NCBI RefSeq assembly: GCF_042453785.1
Contig: NC_091675.1
Coordinates: forward strand, 2,740,501 to 2,804,500
Origin: Malus domestica
Lineage: Eukaryota > Streptophyta > Magnoliopsida > Rosales > Rosaceae
DNA length: 64,000 nt
Direction of reading: 5' to 3'
In this document: one piece after another, positions 33,318 to 46,722 of the stretch
Layout: every line of letters starts with the position of its first letter
Numbering within the stretch: the stretch's first letter is position 1
The notes under the pieces: generated by a model
The model's input: the letters and a program-made list of their open reading frames with translations, nothing else
The model's database searches: none
What the model was told of the DNA's origin: nothing
Program-made: the position numbers and the translations under genes

Positions 33318-35364
33318 ATGGCCGCTGAATCGAACTCCAAGAGTGATATTTTGACGCTCGAGAAAGTGAGAGAGGCATTGATTAAACAAGAAGACACCAT
33401 AATTTCCCGGCTGATTCAGAGAGCAAACTTCCCTTTGAATTCTCCGGCGTACGACGAAGGAAAGTTTCCATCTTTTCCTGGTTCTCTCCTTCAATTCGTT
33501 GTCAAGGAGACAGAAGCCCTCCAATCCAAGGTAATTATACTCATTTTGCATTTCGATAATCTCCGTCTCGAGATTAGTTTCCGAGAAACTGGGATATCAC
33601 GGTGACGGTATTTTTAATTCAATTTCAATCGTGCATTGTCGTGCGATTAAAACAATGATAGTACCTAATTGGCTTGAATATCACTTTGTGACGTGATATC
33701 CCGCAAGTTTCTCTCTCGGATTCTTCGTAATCACGTGGATTGTTTTGTTTTGTCCGATCTTGTTCTGTACATTTTGGGAACATCCGAGCTCACAATGATT
33801 ATTTATGTCTGTCACTAACGTTATCTCTTGATTAACAGGTTGGTCGGTATGAAAATCCAGAAGAACATCCGTTTTTCCCGAAAAGTTTACCCCTTTCGTT
33901 GCTACCGCCTCCGGCAAATCCACCGGTGATTGGATTTACCCAGAAAGTTTAATTCTTTCGTTTGAATGTTATAATTTTTGGGAAAATAATTGGGTTAAAT
34001 TTTGTATAGGTATTGCATCCTGCTGCAGGTTCGATTAACATAAACGAAAAGATTTGGGAGTTCTATTTCGACGAATTGCTTCCTCTGTTTGCTGCCCCCG
34101 GCGACGATGGAAGCTATGCATCAGCTGCTTCTAGTGATCTTGACTGCTTACAGGTACATTTGATTTTTAATTATTTTTTGTGTAGGAATAATATAAGGAA
34201 AATTAAAGAAAATTGTTAGAAAATTTTGAATTTTAACGAAAAAGACAAAATAAAGGTAAATTGAATAGTATCAAGATTGACTTTTTAGTGTTAAAATGTG
34301 ATTTTTCGTTAAAGCTTTTAATAATATAATGCTATTGCGGTTGGTGAAGTGTTTGTGCCACTAATGTTTAGTTTGTAAAGTGATTCTCAAGTACGGAAGC
34401 ACTTATGTTCATGTTTATAAGCTCGAATTAGATTCCATCCGGATCCACTTTGTGGGTATTCTAAGAATCTTCACATTTTAGTCATTTATTATGTATCGTG
34501 CGGTTAAAAATTATCTAATTTTTTATTTTAAATTAAACACAAATAGTATCTGATAAAAACTAATCGTACGATGTACAACTATAATACGAGGATCTCTAGA
34601 ATCTCTACAAAGTGGATTCGGAGATGATCATTTTCCCTTATGTAAAAGCACTTGTACTTTTGTAAAAGTACATCTCGGTTGTTATCTAAAAAAACAATCA
34701 TACTTTTCATGCCTAACTCATGAGTGCTTTGTAAAAGCACTTTTCAAACTCACATGTTACATATTGTAAGATTTGTTTAAGAATGCATCTAGAAAGAAGC
34801 AGTTACTGCTTCAAATTCTCAATTCAAATTAACTGACCGCATATGTATTTCCATTGAACTGAATGTCATTTCACCTGCAGGCCATCTCTAGACGGATTCA
34901 TTACGGATACTATGTAGCCGAGGTTAAATTCAAGGGTTCCCCTCAAGACTACGAACCAGCAATTCGCGATCAGGTTAGTTGGTTGATTGTAATTTAACAA
35001 GTGGAAGTTGAGCTTGGCGTATTTTACACATTGACCGCTTGTGAATTACCTTTTGGGAAGTGTTTTGTTGAGCAGAAAATTAAATGAAATTAGGGTTTGA
35101 ATTTTTCAGGATAGGGACGGTTTGATGAAATTGTTGACATTTGTGGATGTGGAAGAGATGGTGAAGAAACGAGTTGCGAAGAAGGCAAAGGTGTTAGGGC
35201 AAGAAGTAAGCCTAGTTGACAATGCCAATGCTAAAACCGACAAACACAACGCAAGTGAAAAATACAAGGTTGATCCGTCGGTAGTTTCTCGCCTCTACGA
35301 AGAATGGATAATGCCGCTCACGAAGCTTGTTCAAGTTGAGTATCTCCTTCGCCGCCTAGACTAG
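33318..35364 (+). CDS. chorismate mutase, cytosolic type (CM2-like)
   Basis: Converts chorismate to prephenate, the first step towards phenylalanine and tyrosine. Five exons, 33318-33530, 33839-33925, 34010-34153, 34881-34973 and 35110-35364, all in phase 0, give 263 residues, close to Arabidopsis CM2 (265). The all-helical AroQ fold of plants and yeast is recognisable: LEKVREALIKQEDTIISRLI at the start, then FPGSLLQFVVKETEALQSKV, HPFFP, NINEKIWEFYFDELLPLF, CLQAISRRIHYGYYVAEVKF and the C-terminal YKVDPSVVSRLYEEWIMPLT. There is no chloroplast transit peptide: the conserved core begins within 15 residues of the start. That fits the cytosolic isoform, which in Arabidopsis is not feedback-regulated. 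Intron 3 (727 bases) holds repeat insertions. Confidence 0.93.
34187..34320 (+). repeat. partial MITE copy in chorismate mutase intron 3
   Basis: Contains GACAAAATAAAGGTAAA, GATTGACTTTTTAGTGTTAA and GTGATTTTTCGTTAAAG, which match the MITE at 49979-50192 in the same orientation. Confidence 0.6.
34430..34636. mobile_element. MITE in chorismate mutase intron 3
   Basis: The left end, with GGATCCACTTTGTGGG..TTCTAAGAATC, is mirrored on the right by TAGAATCTCTACAAAGTGGA. About 207 bp, non-coding. Confidence 0.6.
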
Positions 35365-36300
35365 ATTCAAAGTGTGATGAATTTTTTTTGTGTTCAAAAT
35401 CTTGTAGTGATGAAGGGTTCAGGTTTGAACTTTTTATTGTCTTACGGCGTCATTCATTCTCGGACTGATGACATGGTTAAATAATAATACTAAGTCCGTA
35501 ATGTATCCTTGTGTGTTTGGAGATGTGTATTTACCATTTTAACTAGCAAGAATTACAGAAGGAATCATACCCGTATTTTACCAATGAAACGTTCTAAAGA
35601 GACTAAATTTTAGATCAATCTTTTATAGACTACATGATGTAGTAGTTGATGATTGAGTTTCATTTTATATAATTAAAAAAAAAGAGGCCCAACAACATGA
35701 TGTGGCAAATTTAACCAGGATTTTAAGGGAACGAATCATGAATTTTACACTATGTTTGGATGAAAAAATTTAAGATTACTAAGAAATTTTAAAATGATGG
35801 TAATTGAAATGACGAGATTTTATTCTCTAGAATTTGTGAATTTTCTTGTTTGGTTAACCTAAAAGAACAATGAAATTGAATACAGAATTTGTTATTTTTA
35901 AACTCTCAATCATAAAAATTGGGAAATGACACCTATTTACATGAAATTTAAACTTGAGAATCGGAGGTCTCAAATTCCAAGTTTTTTTCCACGCGAAAAT
36001 TCTAAATTTTTATGTTTATGAATCCAAACAAAAGAATTGGTGCATGTCAATTTATAAATTCCGACTTTTATTCAAATTTCAAATTTATTTCCTTTATCCA
36101 AATATAATGTTAGAATGCAAAACGAAAATATTTTTGTTTCAGAAAAAGGCATTACCCAAAAATAAGGCTAATTAATAGGGTTGCTACTTTTTCCAAACTT
36201 GGCTCATTTTCCACGGCCCGTTATAAGAAAGCCCAAACCATTTCCCCAGTACGTCGTCGTCGTGACTCGGAAGCGGAAAAATAATAATTAATACTACGAA
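35365..36300. other. intergenic region
   Basis: Chorismate mutase 3' UTR, then AT-rich DNA. CACTATGTTTGGATGAAA near 35748 and TTTATCCAAATATAATGTTA near 36093 are roughly inverted, so a degraded MITE may fill about 35748-36112. No gene seen. Confidence 0.35.
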
Positions 36301-36523
36301 AATGGAGGAGCTGAGAGCTCAGTAGTCACTACTGCTGACTGGTACGTTACAACAATCCAAAACTCTCCTCTCTTTCTTCTCAACGCAGCGAGTGAGAGAT
36401 TGAAAAAAAATCCCCAAAAATCTGACATGCATTGCTTGTAAACCCTAATTTTGGAGAGTTCGAAGCCAACACTTCTACTGTCAGGGGTTTTAGGGTTCAT
36501 TTTTCACTCCGATCGAGCTCACT

Positions 36524-36794
36524 GTAAGTACGTATTCATCTCTCTGTTTACAATTATATAATATAATTAATTTTCTCTTTGTTATTTTTCCGGCCATGAG
36601 TTTCTTCTAGAAGCAGAGCTGTTTGATGATAAATTTGTGAATTTATCTGTTTTATTTTTGAATTTTTGAGCATTTCTGGAGGAATTCACGTTTTTTTTTT
36701 ATGTGTTTAGTGAGGTAGGGTTTAAGCTTTTTTAAGTTTGCTAATTTGATATTATATAACTTGTTCATCATATTATGCTTTGCTTAATTGACAG
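36524..36794 (+). other. 5' UTR intron of NRPD2/NRPE2
   Basis: GAGCTCACT is followed by GTAAGTAC at 36524, and TTGACAG ends at 36794, twelve bases before the start codon. Leader introns are common in plant housekeeping genes. Confidence 0.55.
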
Positions 36795-36806
36795 ATTTTG
36801 GATCCA

Positions 36807-39800
36807 ATGGGGGCGTCGTCGGATGCCAAGGGAGATATCGGTATGAGCAGCAAGGGAGAAAGTTTTACAAATGGTGTTGACATGGACATCGACGATAGTG
36901 ACTATGATGATGAACACGATTACTCGACTAGCCTTAACGACCTGGGGGAAGGACTTCTGAAGAATTTCTGCAAGGAGGCAGCAACATCATTCTTCAACGA
37001 GTATGGCCTCATTAGTCATCAAATCAACTCATACAACGACTTCATAAAAAATGGCATACAAAGGGTCTTCAGTTCTTTTGGTGAGATTGTAGTTGAGCCT
37101 GGCTATGACCCGTCGAAGAAGGGAGATAACGAATGGCGCTATGCTTTAGTGAAGTTTGGGACTGTTACCCTTGGCAGGCCAAGTTTTTGGGGTGGTTCTG
37201 ACAATGATAAGGAGTATAATATGTTGCCTAGGCATGCTCGACTTCAGAACATGACGTACTGCTCTAAGATGAAAGTGAATATCACCGTCGAGGTAAATGA
37301 ATTTGATAATTAAGTTAAGTAGATGCATGAAATTAATTTTAGTGCAGTTCTGATGTCTCATTTTGACATTTTTTCATGATGTGGATGGTCCAACTTATCT
37401 AGTTATGATTTCGAGCTCTAATTCGCAAAAGTATTGAATTTTACTTGACATACTATAATTACAAATCATGATACCATAGTTTGATTTATCATGCAGCTGT
37501 ATCATATAATATGGCGGGTGTCCTTTTTGTGTAGTTTCTATCTTGACAACCAATTTGGAAGATAATAATCTTAAAATATTTCTTTTTTTCTCCCCATTTC
37601 ATAATGTCTCATAATATATGGAATATTTGTAATCTGTCAGGTATATAATCAACGACTTGTCAGTAGCGATAAGTTTAAGACTGGAAAAGAACGATTTCTT
37701 GACAAGGAAATTTTAAGTACAGATACCAGAGACATTACAGTTGGTAGTGTCCCTGTGATGGTGAAGTCCGACTTATGCTGGATGAAGGACGTTGAGAAAG
37801 GTGACTGTGATTTTGATCATGGAGGCTATTTTATAATCAAGGGTGCAGAGAAGGTGAGCCCAATAATTACTTTAATTTCTGACATGCAGATGACTCATTA
37901 TTTCTGATTGCATATGAAGTTTGCAGATGATCTAAGTGTAGAAATGACAGTTTATCACTTTTCTGGATTTTTGTTTGTTCAATGCTACTTAGTGGATTTA
38001 AAATTGTTTAATGGGACCCTGCTATGCAATGTAATGTTTCTTTTCTTACGCAGTTTTAGTGACATTTGTATGATGTAAATGCAGACCTTTATTGCACAAG
38101 AACAGAGTTGTCTGAAGAAACTTCTCATCACAAATAATCAGGGTCTGACGGTAGCATATAGGTCAGAGGTGAAGAGGCATAGGTTAATAATTAGACTAGT
38201 CGGAATTTCTAAACTTGAAAACATTGAAGGAGTAGAGAAAGTCCTTACCGTTTACTTCATGTCGACAGAAATCCCTGTGTGGGTGTGGTTTTTTGCGCTT
38301 GGCGTTTCATCGGATAGAGAAGTTATTGATCTGATTGATTATGGTAGTGAAGATGCCAGCATTTTGAACATACTTTTTGCCTCAATTCGCGATGCCGATA
38401 AAGCTACTGAAAAAGTGGATGGGGGCTTCCGTAGGGGGAAGAATGCCCTCAAATATGTGGATGATGTGATAAAGAAAACTGCATTTCCACCTGGGGAAAG
38501 CATCGAAGAGTGCATTAGCTTGTATCTTTTTCCCAATCTCAGAGGCCTAAAGCAAAAGGCTCGCTTTCTTGGGTATATGGTGAAGTCCCTGTTACAAGCC
38601 TCCGCTGGTCGCAGGAAATGCGACAATAGGGATGACTTTAGGAACAAGAGGTTGGACTTGGCAGGTGAGCTTCTCGAACGAGAGCTAAAGGCGCATATTG
38701 GACATGCAAGGCGGCGCATGGCAAAGGCCTTGCAGAGAGACCTCTACGGTGATCGGGTTGTGCGGCCAATTGAACACTACCTAGATGCCTCCATAGTTAC
38801 TAATGGCATCTCGAGAGCATTCTCAACTGGAGCATGGTGTCATCCCTTCAAGAGAATGGAGAGGATGTCTGGTGTAGTGGCTAATGTTGGGCGAGCGAAT
38901 CCGCTGCAGACAATGATTGATATGCGGAAGACAAGGCAGCAGGTTCAATATACAGGGAAGGTTGGAGATGCAAGATACCCGTGAGTAACTTTGAACTTCT
39001 CTCAACTTTTGTCTCCTGCTGTCGTGCAATAGCTTTATCCTAGTCGGCGGTTCAAAGAATATAGCTTTAGCTTAAAAATGCTCTGCTCATAGATATTTGT
39101 TTCTTTCTTTTTTTTCAGCTTAAAGTTCTTCTTTACATTATTAGAACCTTTGTTATTCCATTCTATACATCAACACCAAAAACACATTTAGTTCTTTTTT
39201 GTTGTAAATGAGTTTAGATTTCATTGGGATGAAATTATTTACTGTAAGCTGTTTGCCATTCTCTTACTAACTACATGCTCTAATAAATATCTGCTGCACT
39301 AAATCCTTGGGGGCTTTACTGCTTTTTTGTTTGTGAGATATTTGGACAAATTGAAATTGTGGCTTACTGAACCTTGTGGATGCAGGCATCCTTCTCACTG
39401 GGGGAAAGTTTGCTTTCTCTCAACCCCAGATGGTGAGAATTGTGGGCTTGTAAAAAATTTGGCCACCACTGGATTAGTAAGTACGAATGTATTGGAATCT
39501 CTACTACCTGAATTGTCTCTCTGTGGAATGGAGAAATTGGTGGATGATACTTCTACCTCACTGCAAGGGAAGCTCAAAGTTTTTCTGAATGGGGACTGGG
39601 TTGGAGTTTGTGAAGATTCCCTCTCATTTGTCTCGGAACTCAGGAGGATGCGACGTAGGAAAAAGTTGCCACCTCAGGTTTTCTCTTGTTCAATCCCATT
39701 GATGAGTTTCAAATTTCAAATTGCTTTGGTCTTGTTATGATGGCCATAATTTCTTTTTGCTTCAGTTTAGGCAGACATTTGAATTACACTGTAAAGATGA

Positions 39801-42703
39801 CCTTCAGACAATAATCTTGTACTACAACTTTAGGAGCATTGTTGATCACAGTATTTTGTGTTTTAGTATAACCTTTTTCATTTTTTGGTTGGTCTCTTGA
39901 GTACAAGTTTATACATCATAATTGTATATTATTTGATTCCCAAGAAGCTAGCCGGTGTTGAATGCTTTCCTGATCTATTTGCACTTGCTTTATTAAGTTG
40001 GTTGTTATTTCCTTCCTGTTTGATACTTCTGTCCTTTAATTAGGGATTTTAATTTGCTCATTCTTTGCTTATAAGTAGTCAATCTTTATGTAATTCTCAA
40101 AGTTTTAGTTTACCTGCTAATTCTGTAATAGTTTTAATTAGTAGTAAGCAGATAGATGATGGATGTCTGCGTTATTGGAAAAAATTTAGTTTAACTGCTC
40201 TTCATACAACGGGTTTTTTTTTTTTTTTTTTTTTCACTAGTAAGCAACATGCACTTTTGATGCATATCTCAGTTATTAGAATCAGTTCATATCACCCGCT
40301 ATTTATACAGTTATTTTCCTTCACTAATAAGAAATTAGCATGCATTTTTATGATGGATACCTAACACTGGTCGATTTTGTCTTAGGTGGAAATCAAAAGA
40401 GATGAAAAGCAAGGAGAAGTACGAGTATATTCTGATGCTGGAAGGATCCTACGCCCTCTCTTGGTAGTTGAGAATTTGAACAAGATAAAAGCATTTAAAG
40501 GGGGAAAGTATCCGTTCCAGTATTTTCTTGACAAAGGAATAATCGATCTTATTGGAGCTGAAGAAGAGGAAGACTGTAGTACTGCATGGGGCATTAAATA
40601 TCTGTTTATGGAAGAAAAGGGAAAATCAGCTGTAAAGTACACACACTGTGAGCTGGACATGTCATTCCTGTTGGGTTTAAGCTGTAGCATTATCCCATTT
40701 GCGAATCATGACCATGCAAGGAGGGTCCTCTACCAGGCCCAGAAGCACTCGGCGCAGGCTATTGGGTTTTCTACCACAAATCCTAACCTTCGAGTGGATA
40801 CGCTGTCTCACCAACTGCACTATCCCCAGAGGCCACTTTTTCAGACAATGACGTCGGACTGCCTTGGCAAACCAGGACACCAACTGGGTCAAAACAGAGT
40901 TTTGCCAAAGCCCGAATTGCACAATGGTCAGAATGCGATTGTGGCAGTCAATGTTCACTTGGGATTCAACCAAGAGGATAGCATAGTAATGAACCGGGCA
41001 TCATTGGAACGTGGTATGTTCCGATCTGAGCATATCAGAAGTTACAAGGCTGAGGTTGACAACAAGGACTCCCTGGAAAAAAGGCGGAAGCCTGATGATT
41101 GTGTCAATTTTGGCAAGATGCAGAGCAAGTTTGGCCGTGTTGACAATCTCGATGAGGACGGCTTTCCATATGTCGGTGCAAACTTGCAGAGTGGTGATAT
41201 CATCATCGGGAGGTGCAGTGAATCAGGAGCTGATCATAGCATCAAACTGAAGCACACCGAAAGGGGAATGGTTCAGAAGGTTGTGCTTTCTTCTAATGAT
41301 GACGGAAAGAACTTTGCTGTTGTTTCAATGAGACAGGTAAATCTGACAGTGAAATAATTTCTTTTAAGGCGGCATGCCTATTGTTTCTATTAAGTCCAGT
41401 TTAAGAATTTCCATTCACTAATTATATTGTAACTTTTTGAATAGGTTCGCTCACCGTGTCTTGGAGACAAGTTCTCGAGCATGCATGGGCAAAAGGGGGT
41501 TCTAGGTTTTCTGGAGTCCCAAGAGAACTTCCCTTTCACAGTACAGGGGATAGTTCCAGATATTGTTATAAATCCCCATGCATTTCCGTCAAGACAAACT
41601 CCTGGTCAACTCTTAGAAGCTGCTTTAGGGAAGGGAATCGCCTCTGGTGGTCAGAAGAGATATGCCACCCCGTTCTCTACTCTCTCTGTCGATGACATCG
41701 CAAAACAACTGCATAGGTAACCGTGTCGTTCTATTTCATGACTTATATACTTCCACTTCACTGTAAAACAGTCCATTTTAATTTCACATTCCACCCTGAC
41801 ATCTTTTTACTTCTCAGACTCTCAGCCCTGGCATTTTCTGTTGAAATTTCTCTCTCTGGACATTCAACGGGCAATTTAAGTGGCTTGCTAAAATTAGTCT
41901 GAGTTTTTACCGAATGTCTGTTGCTATATAAAAGAATGTTAAAATCTCTCTTCACTGGGTTGTCCTGAGTATGTGCCAGGGTACCCTGCATAACTTCACT
42001 CCCATGCTTTCCCTAAATGTTTCTGAGTACAATCATTTTGACCCTTCGTTTTTCAGTTATCGGTTCCATTTAAACTTTAGATGTTATTAGTTGGTAGGTC
42101 ACATGTCTATGAATTGTTCTCGCATACAAGCAGATGGTCTTTCCTATTTTCCCCGTAGAATGGATTAGAGTTGTTAATGTGTCGTTTAATATCTATGTCA
42201 GGGCTGGATTTTCAAGATGCGGAAAAGAGAGAGTATACAGTGGTGGCACCGGTCAGATGGTTCGTTCCCTCATATTCATGGGCCCCACCTTTTATCAGCG
42301 TCTGATTCACATGTCTGAAGACAAAGTAAAGTTCCGGAACACTGGGCCAGTCCACCCTCTCACCCGTCAGCCAGTGGCAGATCGGAAGCGATTTGGAGGG
42401 ATCAAGTTTGGAGAAATGGAACGTGACTGCCTAATAGCACACGGAGCTTCAGCAAACTTACATGAGCGCCTCTTCACTCTCAGTGACTCCTCCCAGGTGT
42501 ATATCTGCCAGAAATGCGAACACGTAGCTAATGTGATCCAACGGTCAGTTGAAGGTGGACGTAAGATCAGGGGTCCGTACTGCCGGAATTGCAATTCTGC
42601 AGATGATCTTGTGAAGGCAAACGTCCCGTATGGAGCGAAGTTACTGTGCCAGGAGCTGTTCAGCATGGGGATCAGTTTGAAATACGAGACCCGGTTTTCT
42701 TAA
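36807..42703 (+). CDS. NRPD2: RNA polymerase IV/V second-largest subunit
   Basis: The shared second-largest subunit of Pol IV and Pol V, the nuclear polymerases that drive RNA-directed DNA methylation. Coding exons 36807-37292, 37641-37853, 38085-38980, 39386-39677, 40386-41336, 41445-41716 and 42202-42703 give 1203 residues (Arabidopsis NRPD2: 1172). RPB2-type landmarks occur in order: GLISHQINSYNDFI near the N-terminus, GYFIIKGAEK, the fork and lobe region, HPSHWGKVCFLSTPDGENCG, then GFNQEDS at about 822-828, whose acidic residues help bind the catalytic metal. After this come LGDKFSSMHGQKGV and the C-terminal zinc ribbon with cysteines near 1139, 1142, 1164 and 1167. It is the Pol IV/V form rather than RPB2, because the acidic N-terminal extension and the sequence around the lobe differ from RPB2. 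NRPE2 is a synonym. All frames are intact. Confidence 0.93.
40210..40235. repeat. poly(T) run in an NRPD2 intron
   Basis: A T run of about 23 bases in intron 4 of the coding part, possibly the tail of an old minus-strand retroposon. No duplication was found around it. Confidence 0.4.
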
Positions 42704-43442
42704 GAGTGAAGGAGTAATTGTGGAATGGGGGAACCCTAAATCTGACTCATGAATATTTTGATTAGTATCAATCGGCAGCTTTAGTATATTTTGTTGCTAC
42801 AACTTATTATTAGGACATTTGAAATTCTAAGGGTCTCTTTAGAGAATCTGAAAATGTGGGCTAGTCCACTTGATAAGGGCAATGTGCTTGCCCTCTTGCA
42901 TTCAGGTTCAAATCTTCCGCCCCAAAAAATTTGATGGATCACTTGTTTGTTTGGATCACTTTACATTTGTATTTGAACAATCCAAACTTATTCTTTAGGT
43001 CCCAAAAATCATTTTTACGAAAAATCACTAAAATCGAAAATTATACGATCGTTAAATCAAATGGTGTTCATTTTAGTTTCTTTGAATGACTGTATTCGTC
43101 AGTACTTATCATTAGAATTGGATGCCTTAATGGTTTCAGATTTATTTAATTTCTTGCGAGTACGATCGGAATGAATTCGGGAGTAATCCTCAAAGTGTTC
43201 TTCAAATAAGATTATTTGAAGAATCACTCAATGGAAGGGGACTTTATGCAAAACTTATTGAGAAGAAAAACAAGAAGTGGTAAATATAGAACTCATCTGG
43301 ATGTGAACCAATAAGGCAAAAACCACATAAGGACAAGTTCATGGTGGTCTGAGAAAGTGAAGACAACGCTTTGTATTCATATCCTCCAGAAGCTCTTGGC
43401 AACTAAAAGCCTCTACTTTCAGATGATACAACTCTTTCCGTA
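42704..43442. other. intergenic region between NRPD2 and the hydrolase pseudogene
   Basis: NRPD2 3' UTR and AT-rich DNA. Around 42860-42940, GGGCAATGTGCTTGCCC followed by AGGTTCAAATCTTCC looks like a worn tRNA-derived SINE head. No gene seen. Confidence 0.35.
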
Positions 43443-46184
43443 TCATTTTTTGGGTGAATCCGTCTCTTGCATAAATGGCTCTCGCATAGCTGTCGGCAGC
43501 TCCGGCTCCGGCTCAACTTCGGGAAGTGGCGAGAAATAGCAATCAACCATGTCTTTGGACACATCTTTGAAACTACGAGGGTTCCACTGCAGAATTGGAT
43601 GAAAATCAATTATATGATCACAGCTTGAGGGAATTTTTTTTTCAAAAAGGCTGTAATTTTCTCCGACTAGAAGTAAACTAGGTACCTTGGGTGCGAAGTC
43701 CTTGTCTACCAATCTTGCTCAAACGCCCTATAGATAGATATAAACGGGGCAATGTAATAGCAGATTAACCAAAAAACGAAAGAAGAGATTCACTCCATTG
43801 AACTTGGAGAATCACATACCTCAGAGAAATCACTAGAGACCAGGTTGGAAATTGCAGCAAGAGATGTACGATATTCACGAGCCAGACACTGATCAAGAGG
43901 TTGAAATCTGCCCTCACGTATCTGGATGCACGAATGAAAGTCAGGCATAGAGAATAAAATCAATACAGGTCCAACTCCATAACCTGCTAACTCACCGATA
44001 GTAAAGAAACTATCAAACTCAAAGGGAGGCTTCGTTTATTCTCTGGCAGGAAGAGTTTGGGTGACTGTCAGATGCAGATTAATGATGAAATATTGAAACA
44101 AGGAAACAGAAGAATAAAGTGCAGTTTAAACAAACCGCAATTAACGTTTAGTGCGTAGCAAGGCGACAGGCGATCATCTCTACACCATTAAACTTGTCTC
44201 CTGTAAGAGCCAAGTATTCTCCTCTCAAATGTACAAAGTATATGATACCTAGGTAGCCAGGTAGACGAGACAGATAAAAGGAAGCCCCTGCATCAGGATG
44301 GAAAGCTATCTGAGCCTCTGGATTCGAAAAAATCTGCAAAAATCAAGCACAGTTGAAAAGAATTGACAGACTTCATTTGGAAGAGTTGTTTTCTTTTTCA
44401 GAATACTGGAAGCTGCTTCTCTCAAGGTGACAAAAAGCATACCTAGGAGAGTCTTTGACGCATAAGGTTTTCTCCAAACTTGAAAACGATTTCTTAGCAA
44501 AAAACGTTACTTTTCCTAGTATAGCAATAGTTCATCTTATTCACAGAATAATGTTGCACCATGTATGCATTGTAAAACTTGCACTTACGATGTTCAGTAG
44601 TTTAAACTCTCAAGTATATGTGAACCAATTAACCATCTCCTCCTCCCCCATATTCATATCTTCATCAAAGTTTAATGTTAAAACTTCAAATCACAACACC
44701 TAAAAAGTGGTGTGATCCAATCAGAAACAGAATAGGTGTCACATGATACATGGTTTTGCTAAAATCTTCTTCATGAATATATGAAATAATTCAGCCTTAA
44801 ACAAAAACCACAACACCAACATCTAGCAAAACTGATTTGCAAAATAAGCAGCAGCACATACAGTTTTATCAGTCACCACCCAAAACATTCCTGGGATTGC
44901 AATTCCAGCCCCAGCTCCCATGGTGGTACCATACATGATAGCTACCTGCACAAATATGATCAAGTGATTATCAAAAGTGACATGTAAGTATTGATAGGAA
45001 CCTGAAAAGGACATTTCTATGCATAACATATTTAACTTTGGTGTGCTACAAGCCTACAACTCAGGTTGTAAATTCTGTAATACGATTACACGACACTGAT
45101 TCACTGCTAGTATAGTACAAAGCACACTGGTTTAGAAAAGGTCAACACTCACATGCGGCTTCAGGTACGTTCCTTGAATATATACAAACTTATACAATGT
45201 CTCAAAAAACTTCTTACATTCATCAACATCCCCTGCACATAGTTAATGCATTTGATAAAACCAACAGTGCCGTGTAAGTATCAAACATTTAGGACCAGAA
45301 AGAGAACTATGCTCCAAACAGCGTGAAAATGTGCATGAAAAGTACCACAAAAAAAGGGTCTAATCACAGTGATGCATCTCAAATCAGCCCAAAAAACAAG
45401 CAAGAAATAAGCAGTGAAGAAAAGGTTCATTATTAGAAAGTAGAAATGGCATTCCCAAATCCGTTGAACGTTTATGATCGAATTTTAAAATACGTCATTA
45501 TGTATACTAAAAATACAGTATTGAAGAATTTGTTCTCATTATGTCAATGAAACTAGAAAACAATCAATCTTGAGTTGATACCCTGAACTACACGAGGTGT
45601 AGAGACGTAAACAAAACAAAAGATTGAGTTACCTTCATTAACTAGTTCATAGAGGCTAACAGCATCTGCGCCAGAGCAGAAGGCCCTCCCGCTTCCCTTC
45701 ACAAGGGAAAACATCAAGTATTCTTTCAAAATTAGTATTCTCAGCACATTGCAAGAAGTTAAATAATCCGATAAATGAAAAAAAAGCATGATGCCTTAAA
45801 CCCGAAAACCGTGTCCCGCAAGGGAACAACATACTACCTTCATCAAGACAAATCCAATGTCCGGGTTATCCTCCCATGATTCATACAGTCTCTTTAGTCG
45901 AGCTGCCTATAAAACCCAAGAGCAAAAACATCAAAAGATTCAAAATTTATCCGAAATAAGCAACACCATCATAACAAAAACTCTTAGGAAGCAACAAGAT
46001 TTAAGAAATAGAAACGACACTAACCATGGAATTGTTGAGAATTGCTGCTCTCGATTTAGCTCTTCCCTCCACCGTAACCTGAGTTTTTACATTCGTAAAC
46101 AAATTAACGGATGCTTTGCAACAAAACCCAAAAACCCAAATTGAATTAATAATAAGAAGAAAGATTTGTGCTTCTGTGGAAATG

Positions 46185-46217
<33 letters not shown>

Positions 46218-46308
46218 CCAGGTCCTGGACGTCGTCGTATTGGGCATAGCTTGGCTGAGCAGAAAAGGCTATGTGAGGAGAGAGAGAGCTTCTTCCTCTC
46301 CGACTCAC
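43443..46308 (-). pseudogene. 3-hydroxyisobutyryl-CoA hydrolase-like (CHY1 family) pseudogene
   Basis: Intact relatives hydrolyse 3-hydroxyisobutyryl-CoA in valine breakdown (crotonase fold). Recognisable exons, minus strand: about 46219-46308, 46025-46078 (VTVEGRAKSRAAILN), 45838-45906 (RLKRLYESWEDNPDIGFVLM), 45633-45696 (GSGRAFCSGADAVSLYELV), 45153-45232, 44862-44945, about 44160-44333 (NPEAQIAFHPDAGASFYLSR), 43820-43921 (IREGRFQPLDQCLAREYRTS), about 43683-43730 and 43445-43586. Several faults point to decay. The usual RPSSLNALN stretch after AILN is missing. Nine extra residues sit between LPGYLG and EYLALTGDK. A TAA follows CRLATH. A TGA replaces an arginine codon before ARLVDKDFAPK. The exons normally lying between LATHY and the SPLSLK region cannot be found. 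No convincing ATG precedes the first exon. A processed copy is excluded because introns remain. Confidence 0.75.
46192..46217. repeat. (GA)n microsatellite
   Basis: About 13 GA units at the exon 1/intron 1 edge of the hydrolase pseudogene (CT on its strand). Confidence 0.85.
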
Positions 46309-46722
46309 GTACTTCCTCGGAGACTAATAATTTCTCTTAAACCGTAAAATAGAAAAACTGAGTAAAATGATCATAAACCAGACATCAATTGATTAATGGA
46401 TCAAAATTAAATATCAATGACACGCTGAGAAGAAAATCGATTAGATATCGACAACATACTAAAAAATTATCCTTTCGGCAAATAAGACTTAAAGAATGAC
46501 TTTATTCAGATAAAATTACAAAGAACATCCAGTTTATTTCACCACGAGCTTGCTAAGCAACTGAATTACAATTTCCAATTGTATCCAAATCCAAAAGCAA
46601 TGTAAATTTCAGTAGTTTAGAATCTCGTCTTGTCGAATAAAAAGGAAGTCGAAAGCAATGTACATTTCAGCTCTTTCATGTACATTCTATCTTCATGGCA
46701 TAGTAACAAATTGAAGTGCTCA
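46309..46722. other. spacer between the hydrolase pseudogene and the PLD-like gene
   Basis: Former promoter of the pseudogene and the 3' UTR of the PLD-like gene (both lie on the minus strand). No other feature seen. Confidence 0.4.

Noticed and set aside
44306-44500. Separate 64-codon gene on the minus strand
   Set aside because: It overlaps intron and exon sequence of the hydrolase pseudogene and has no family match.
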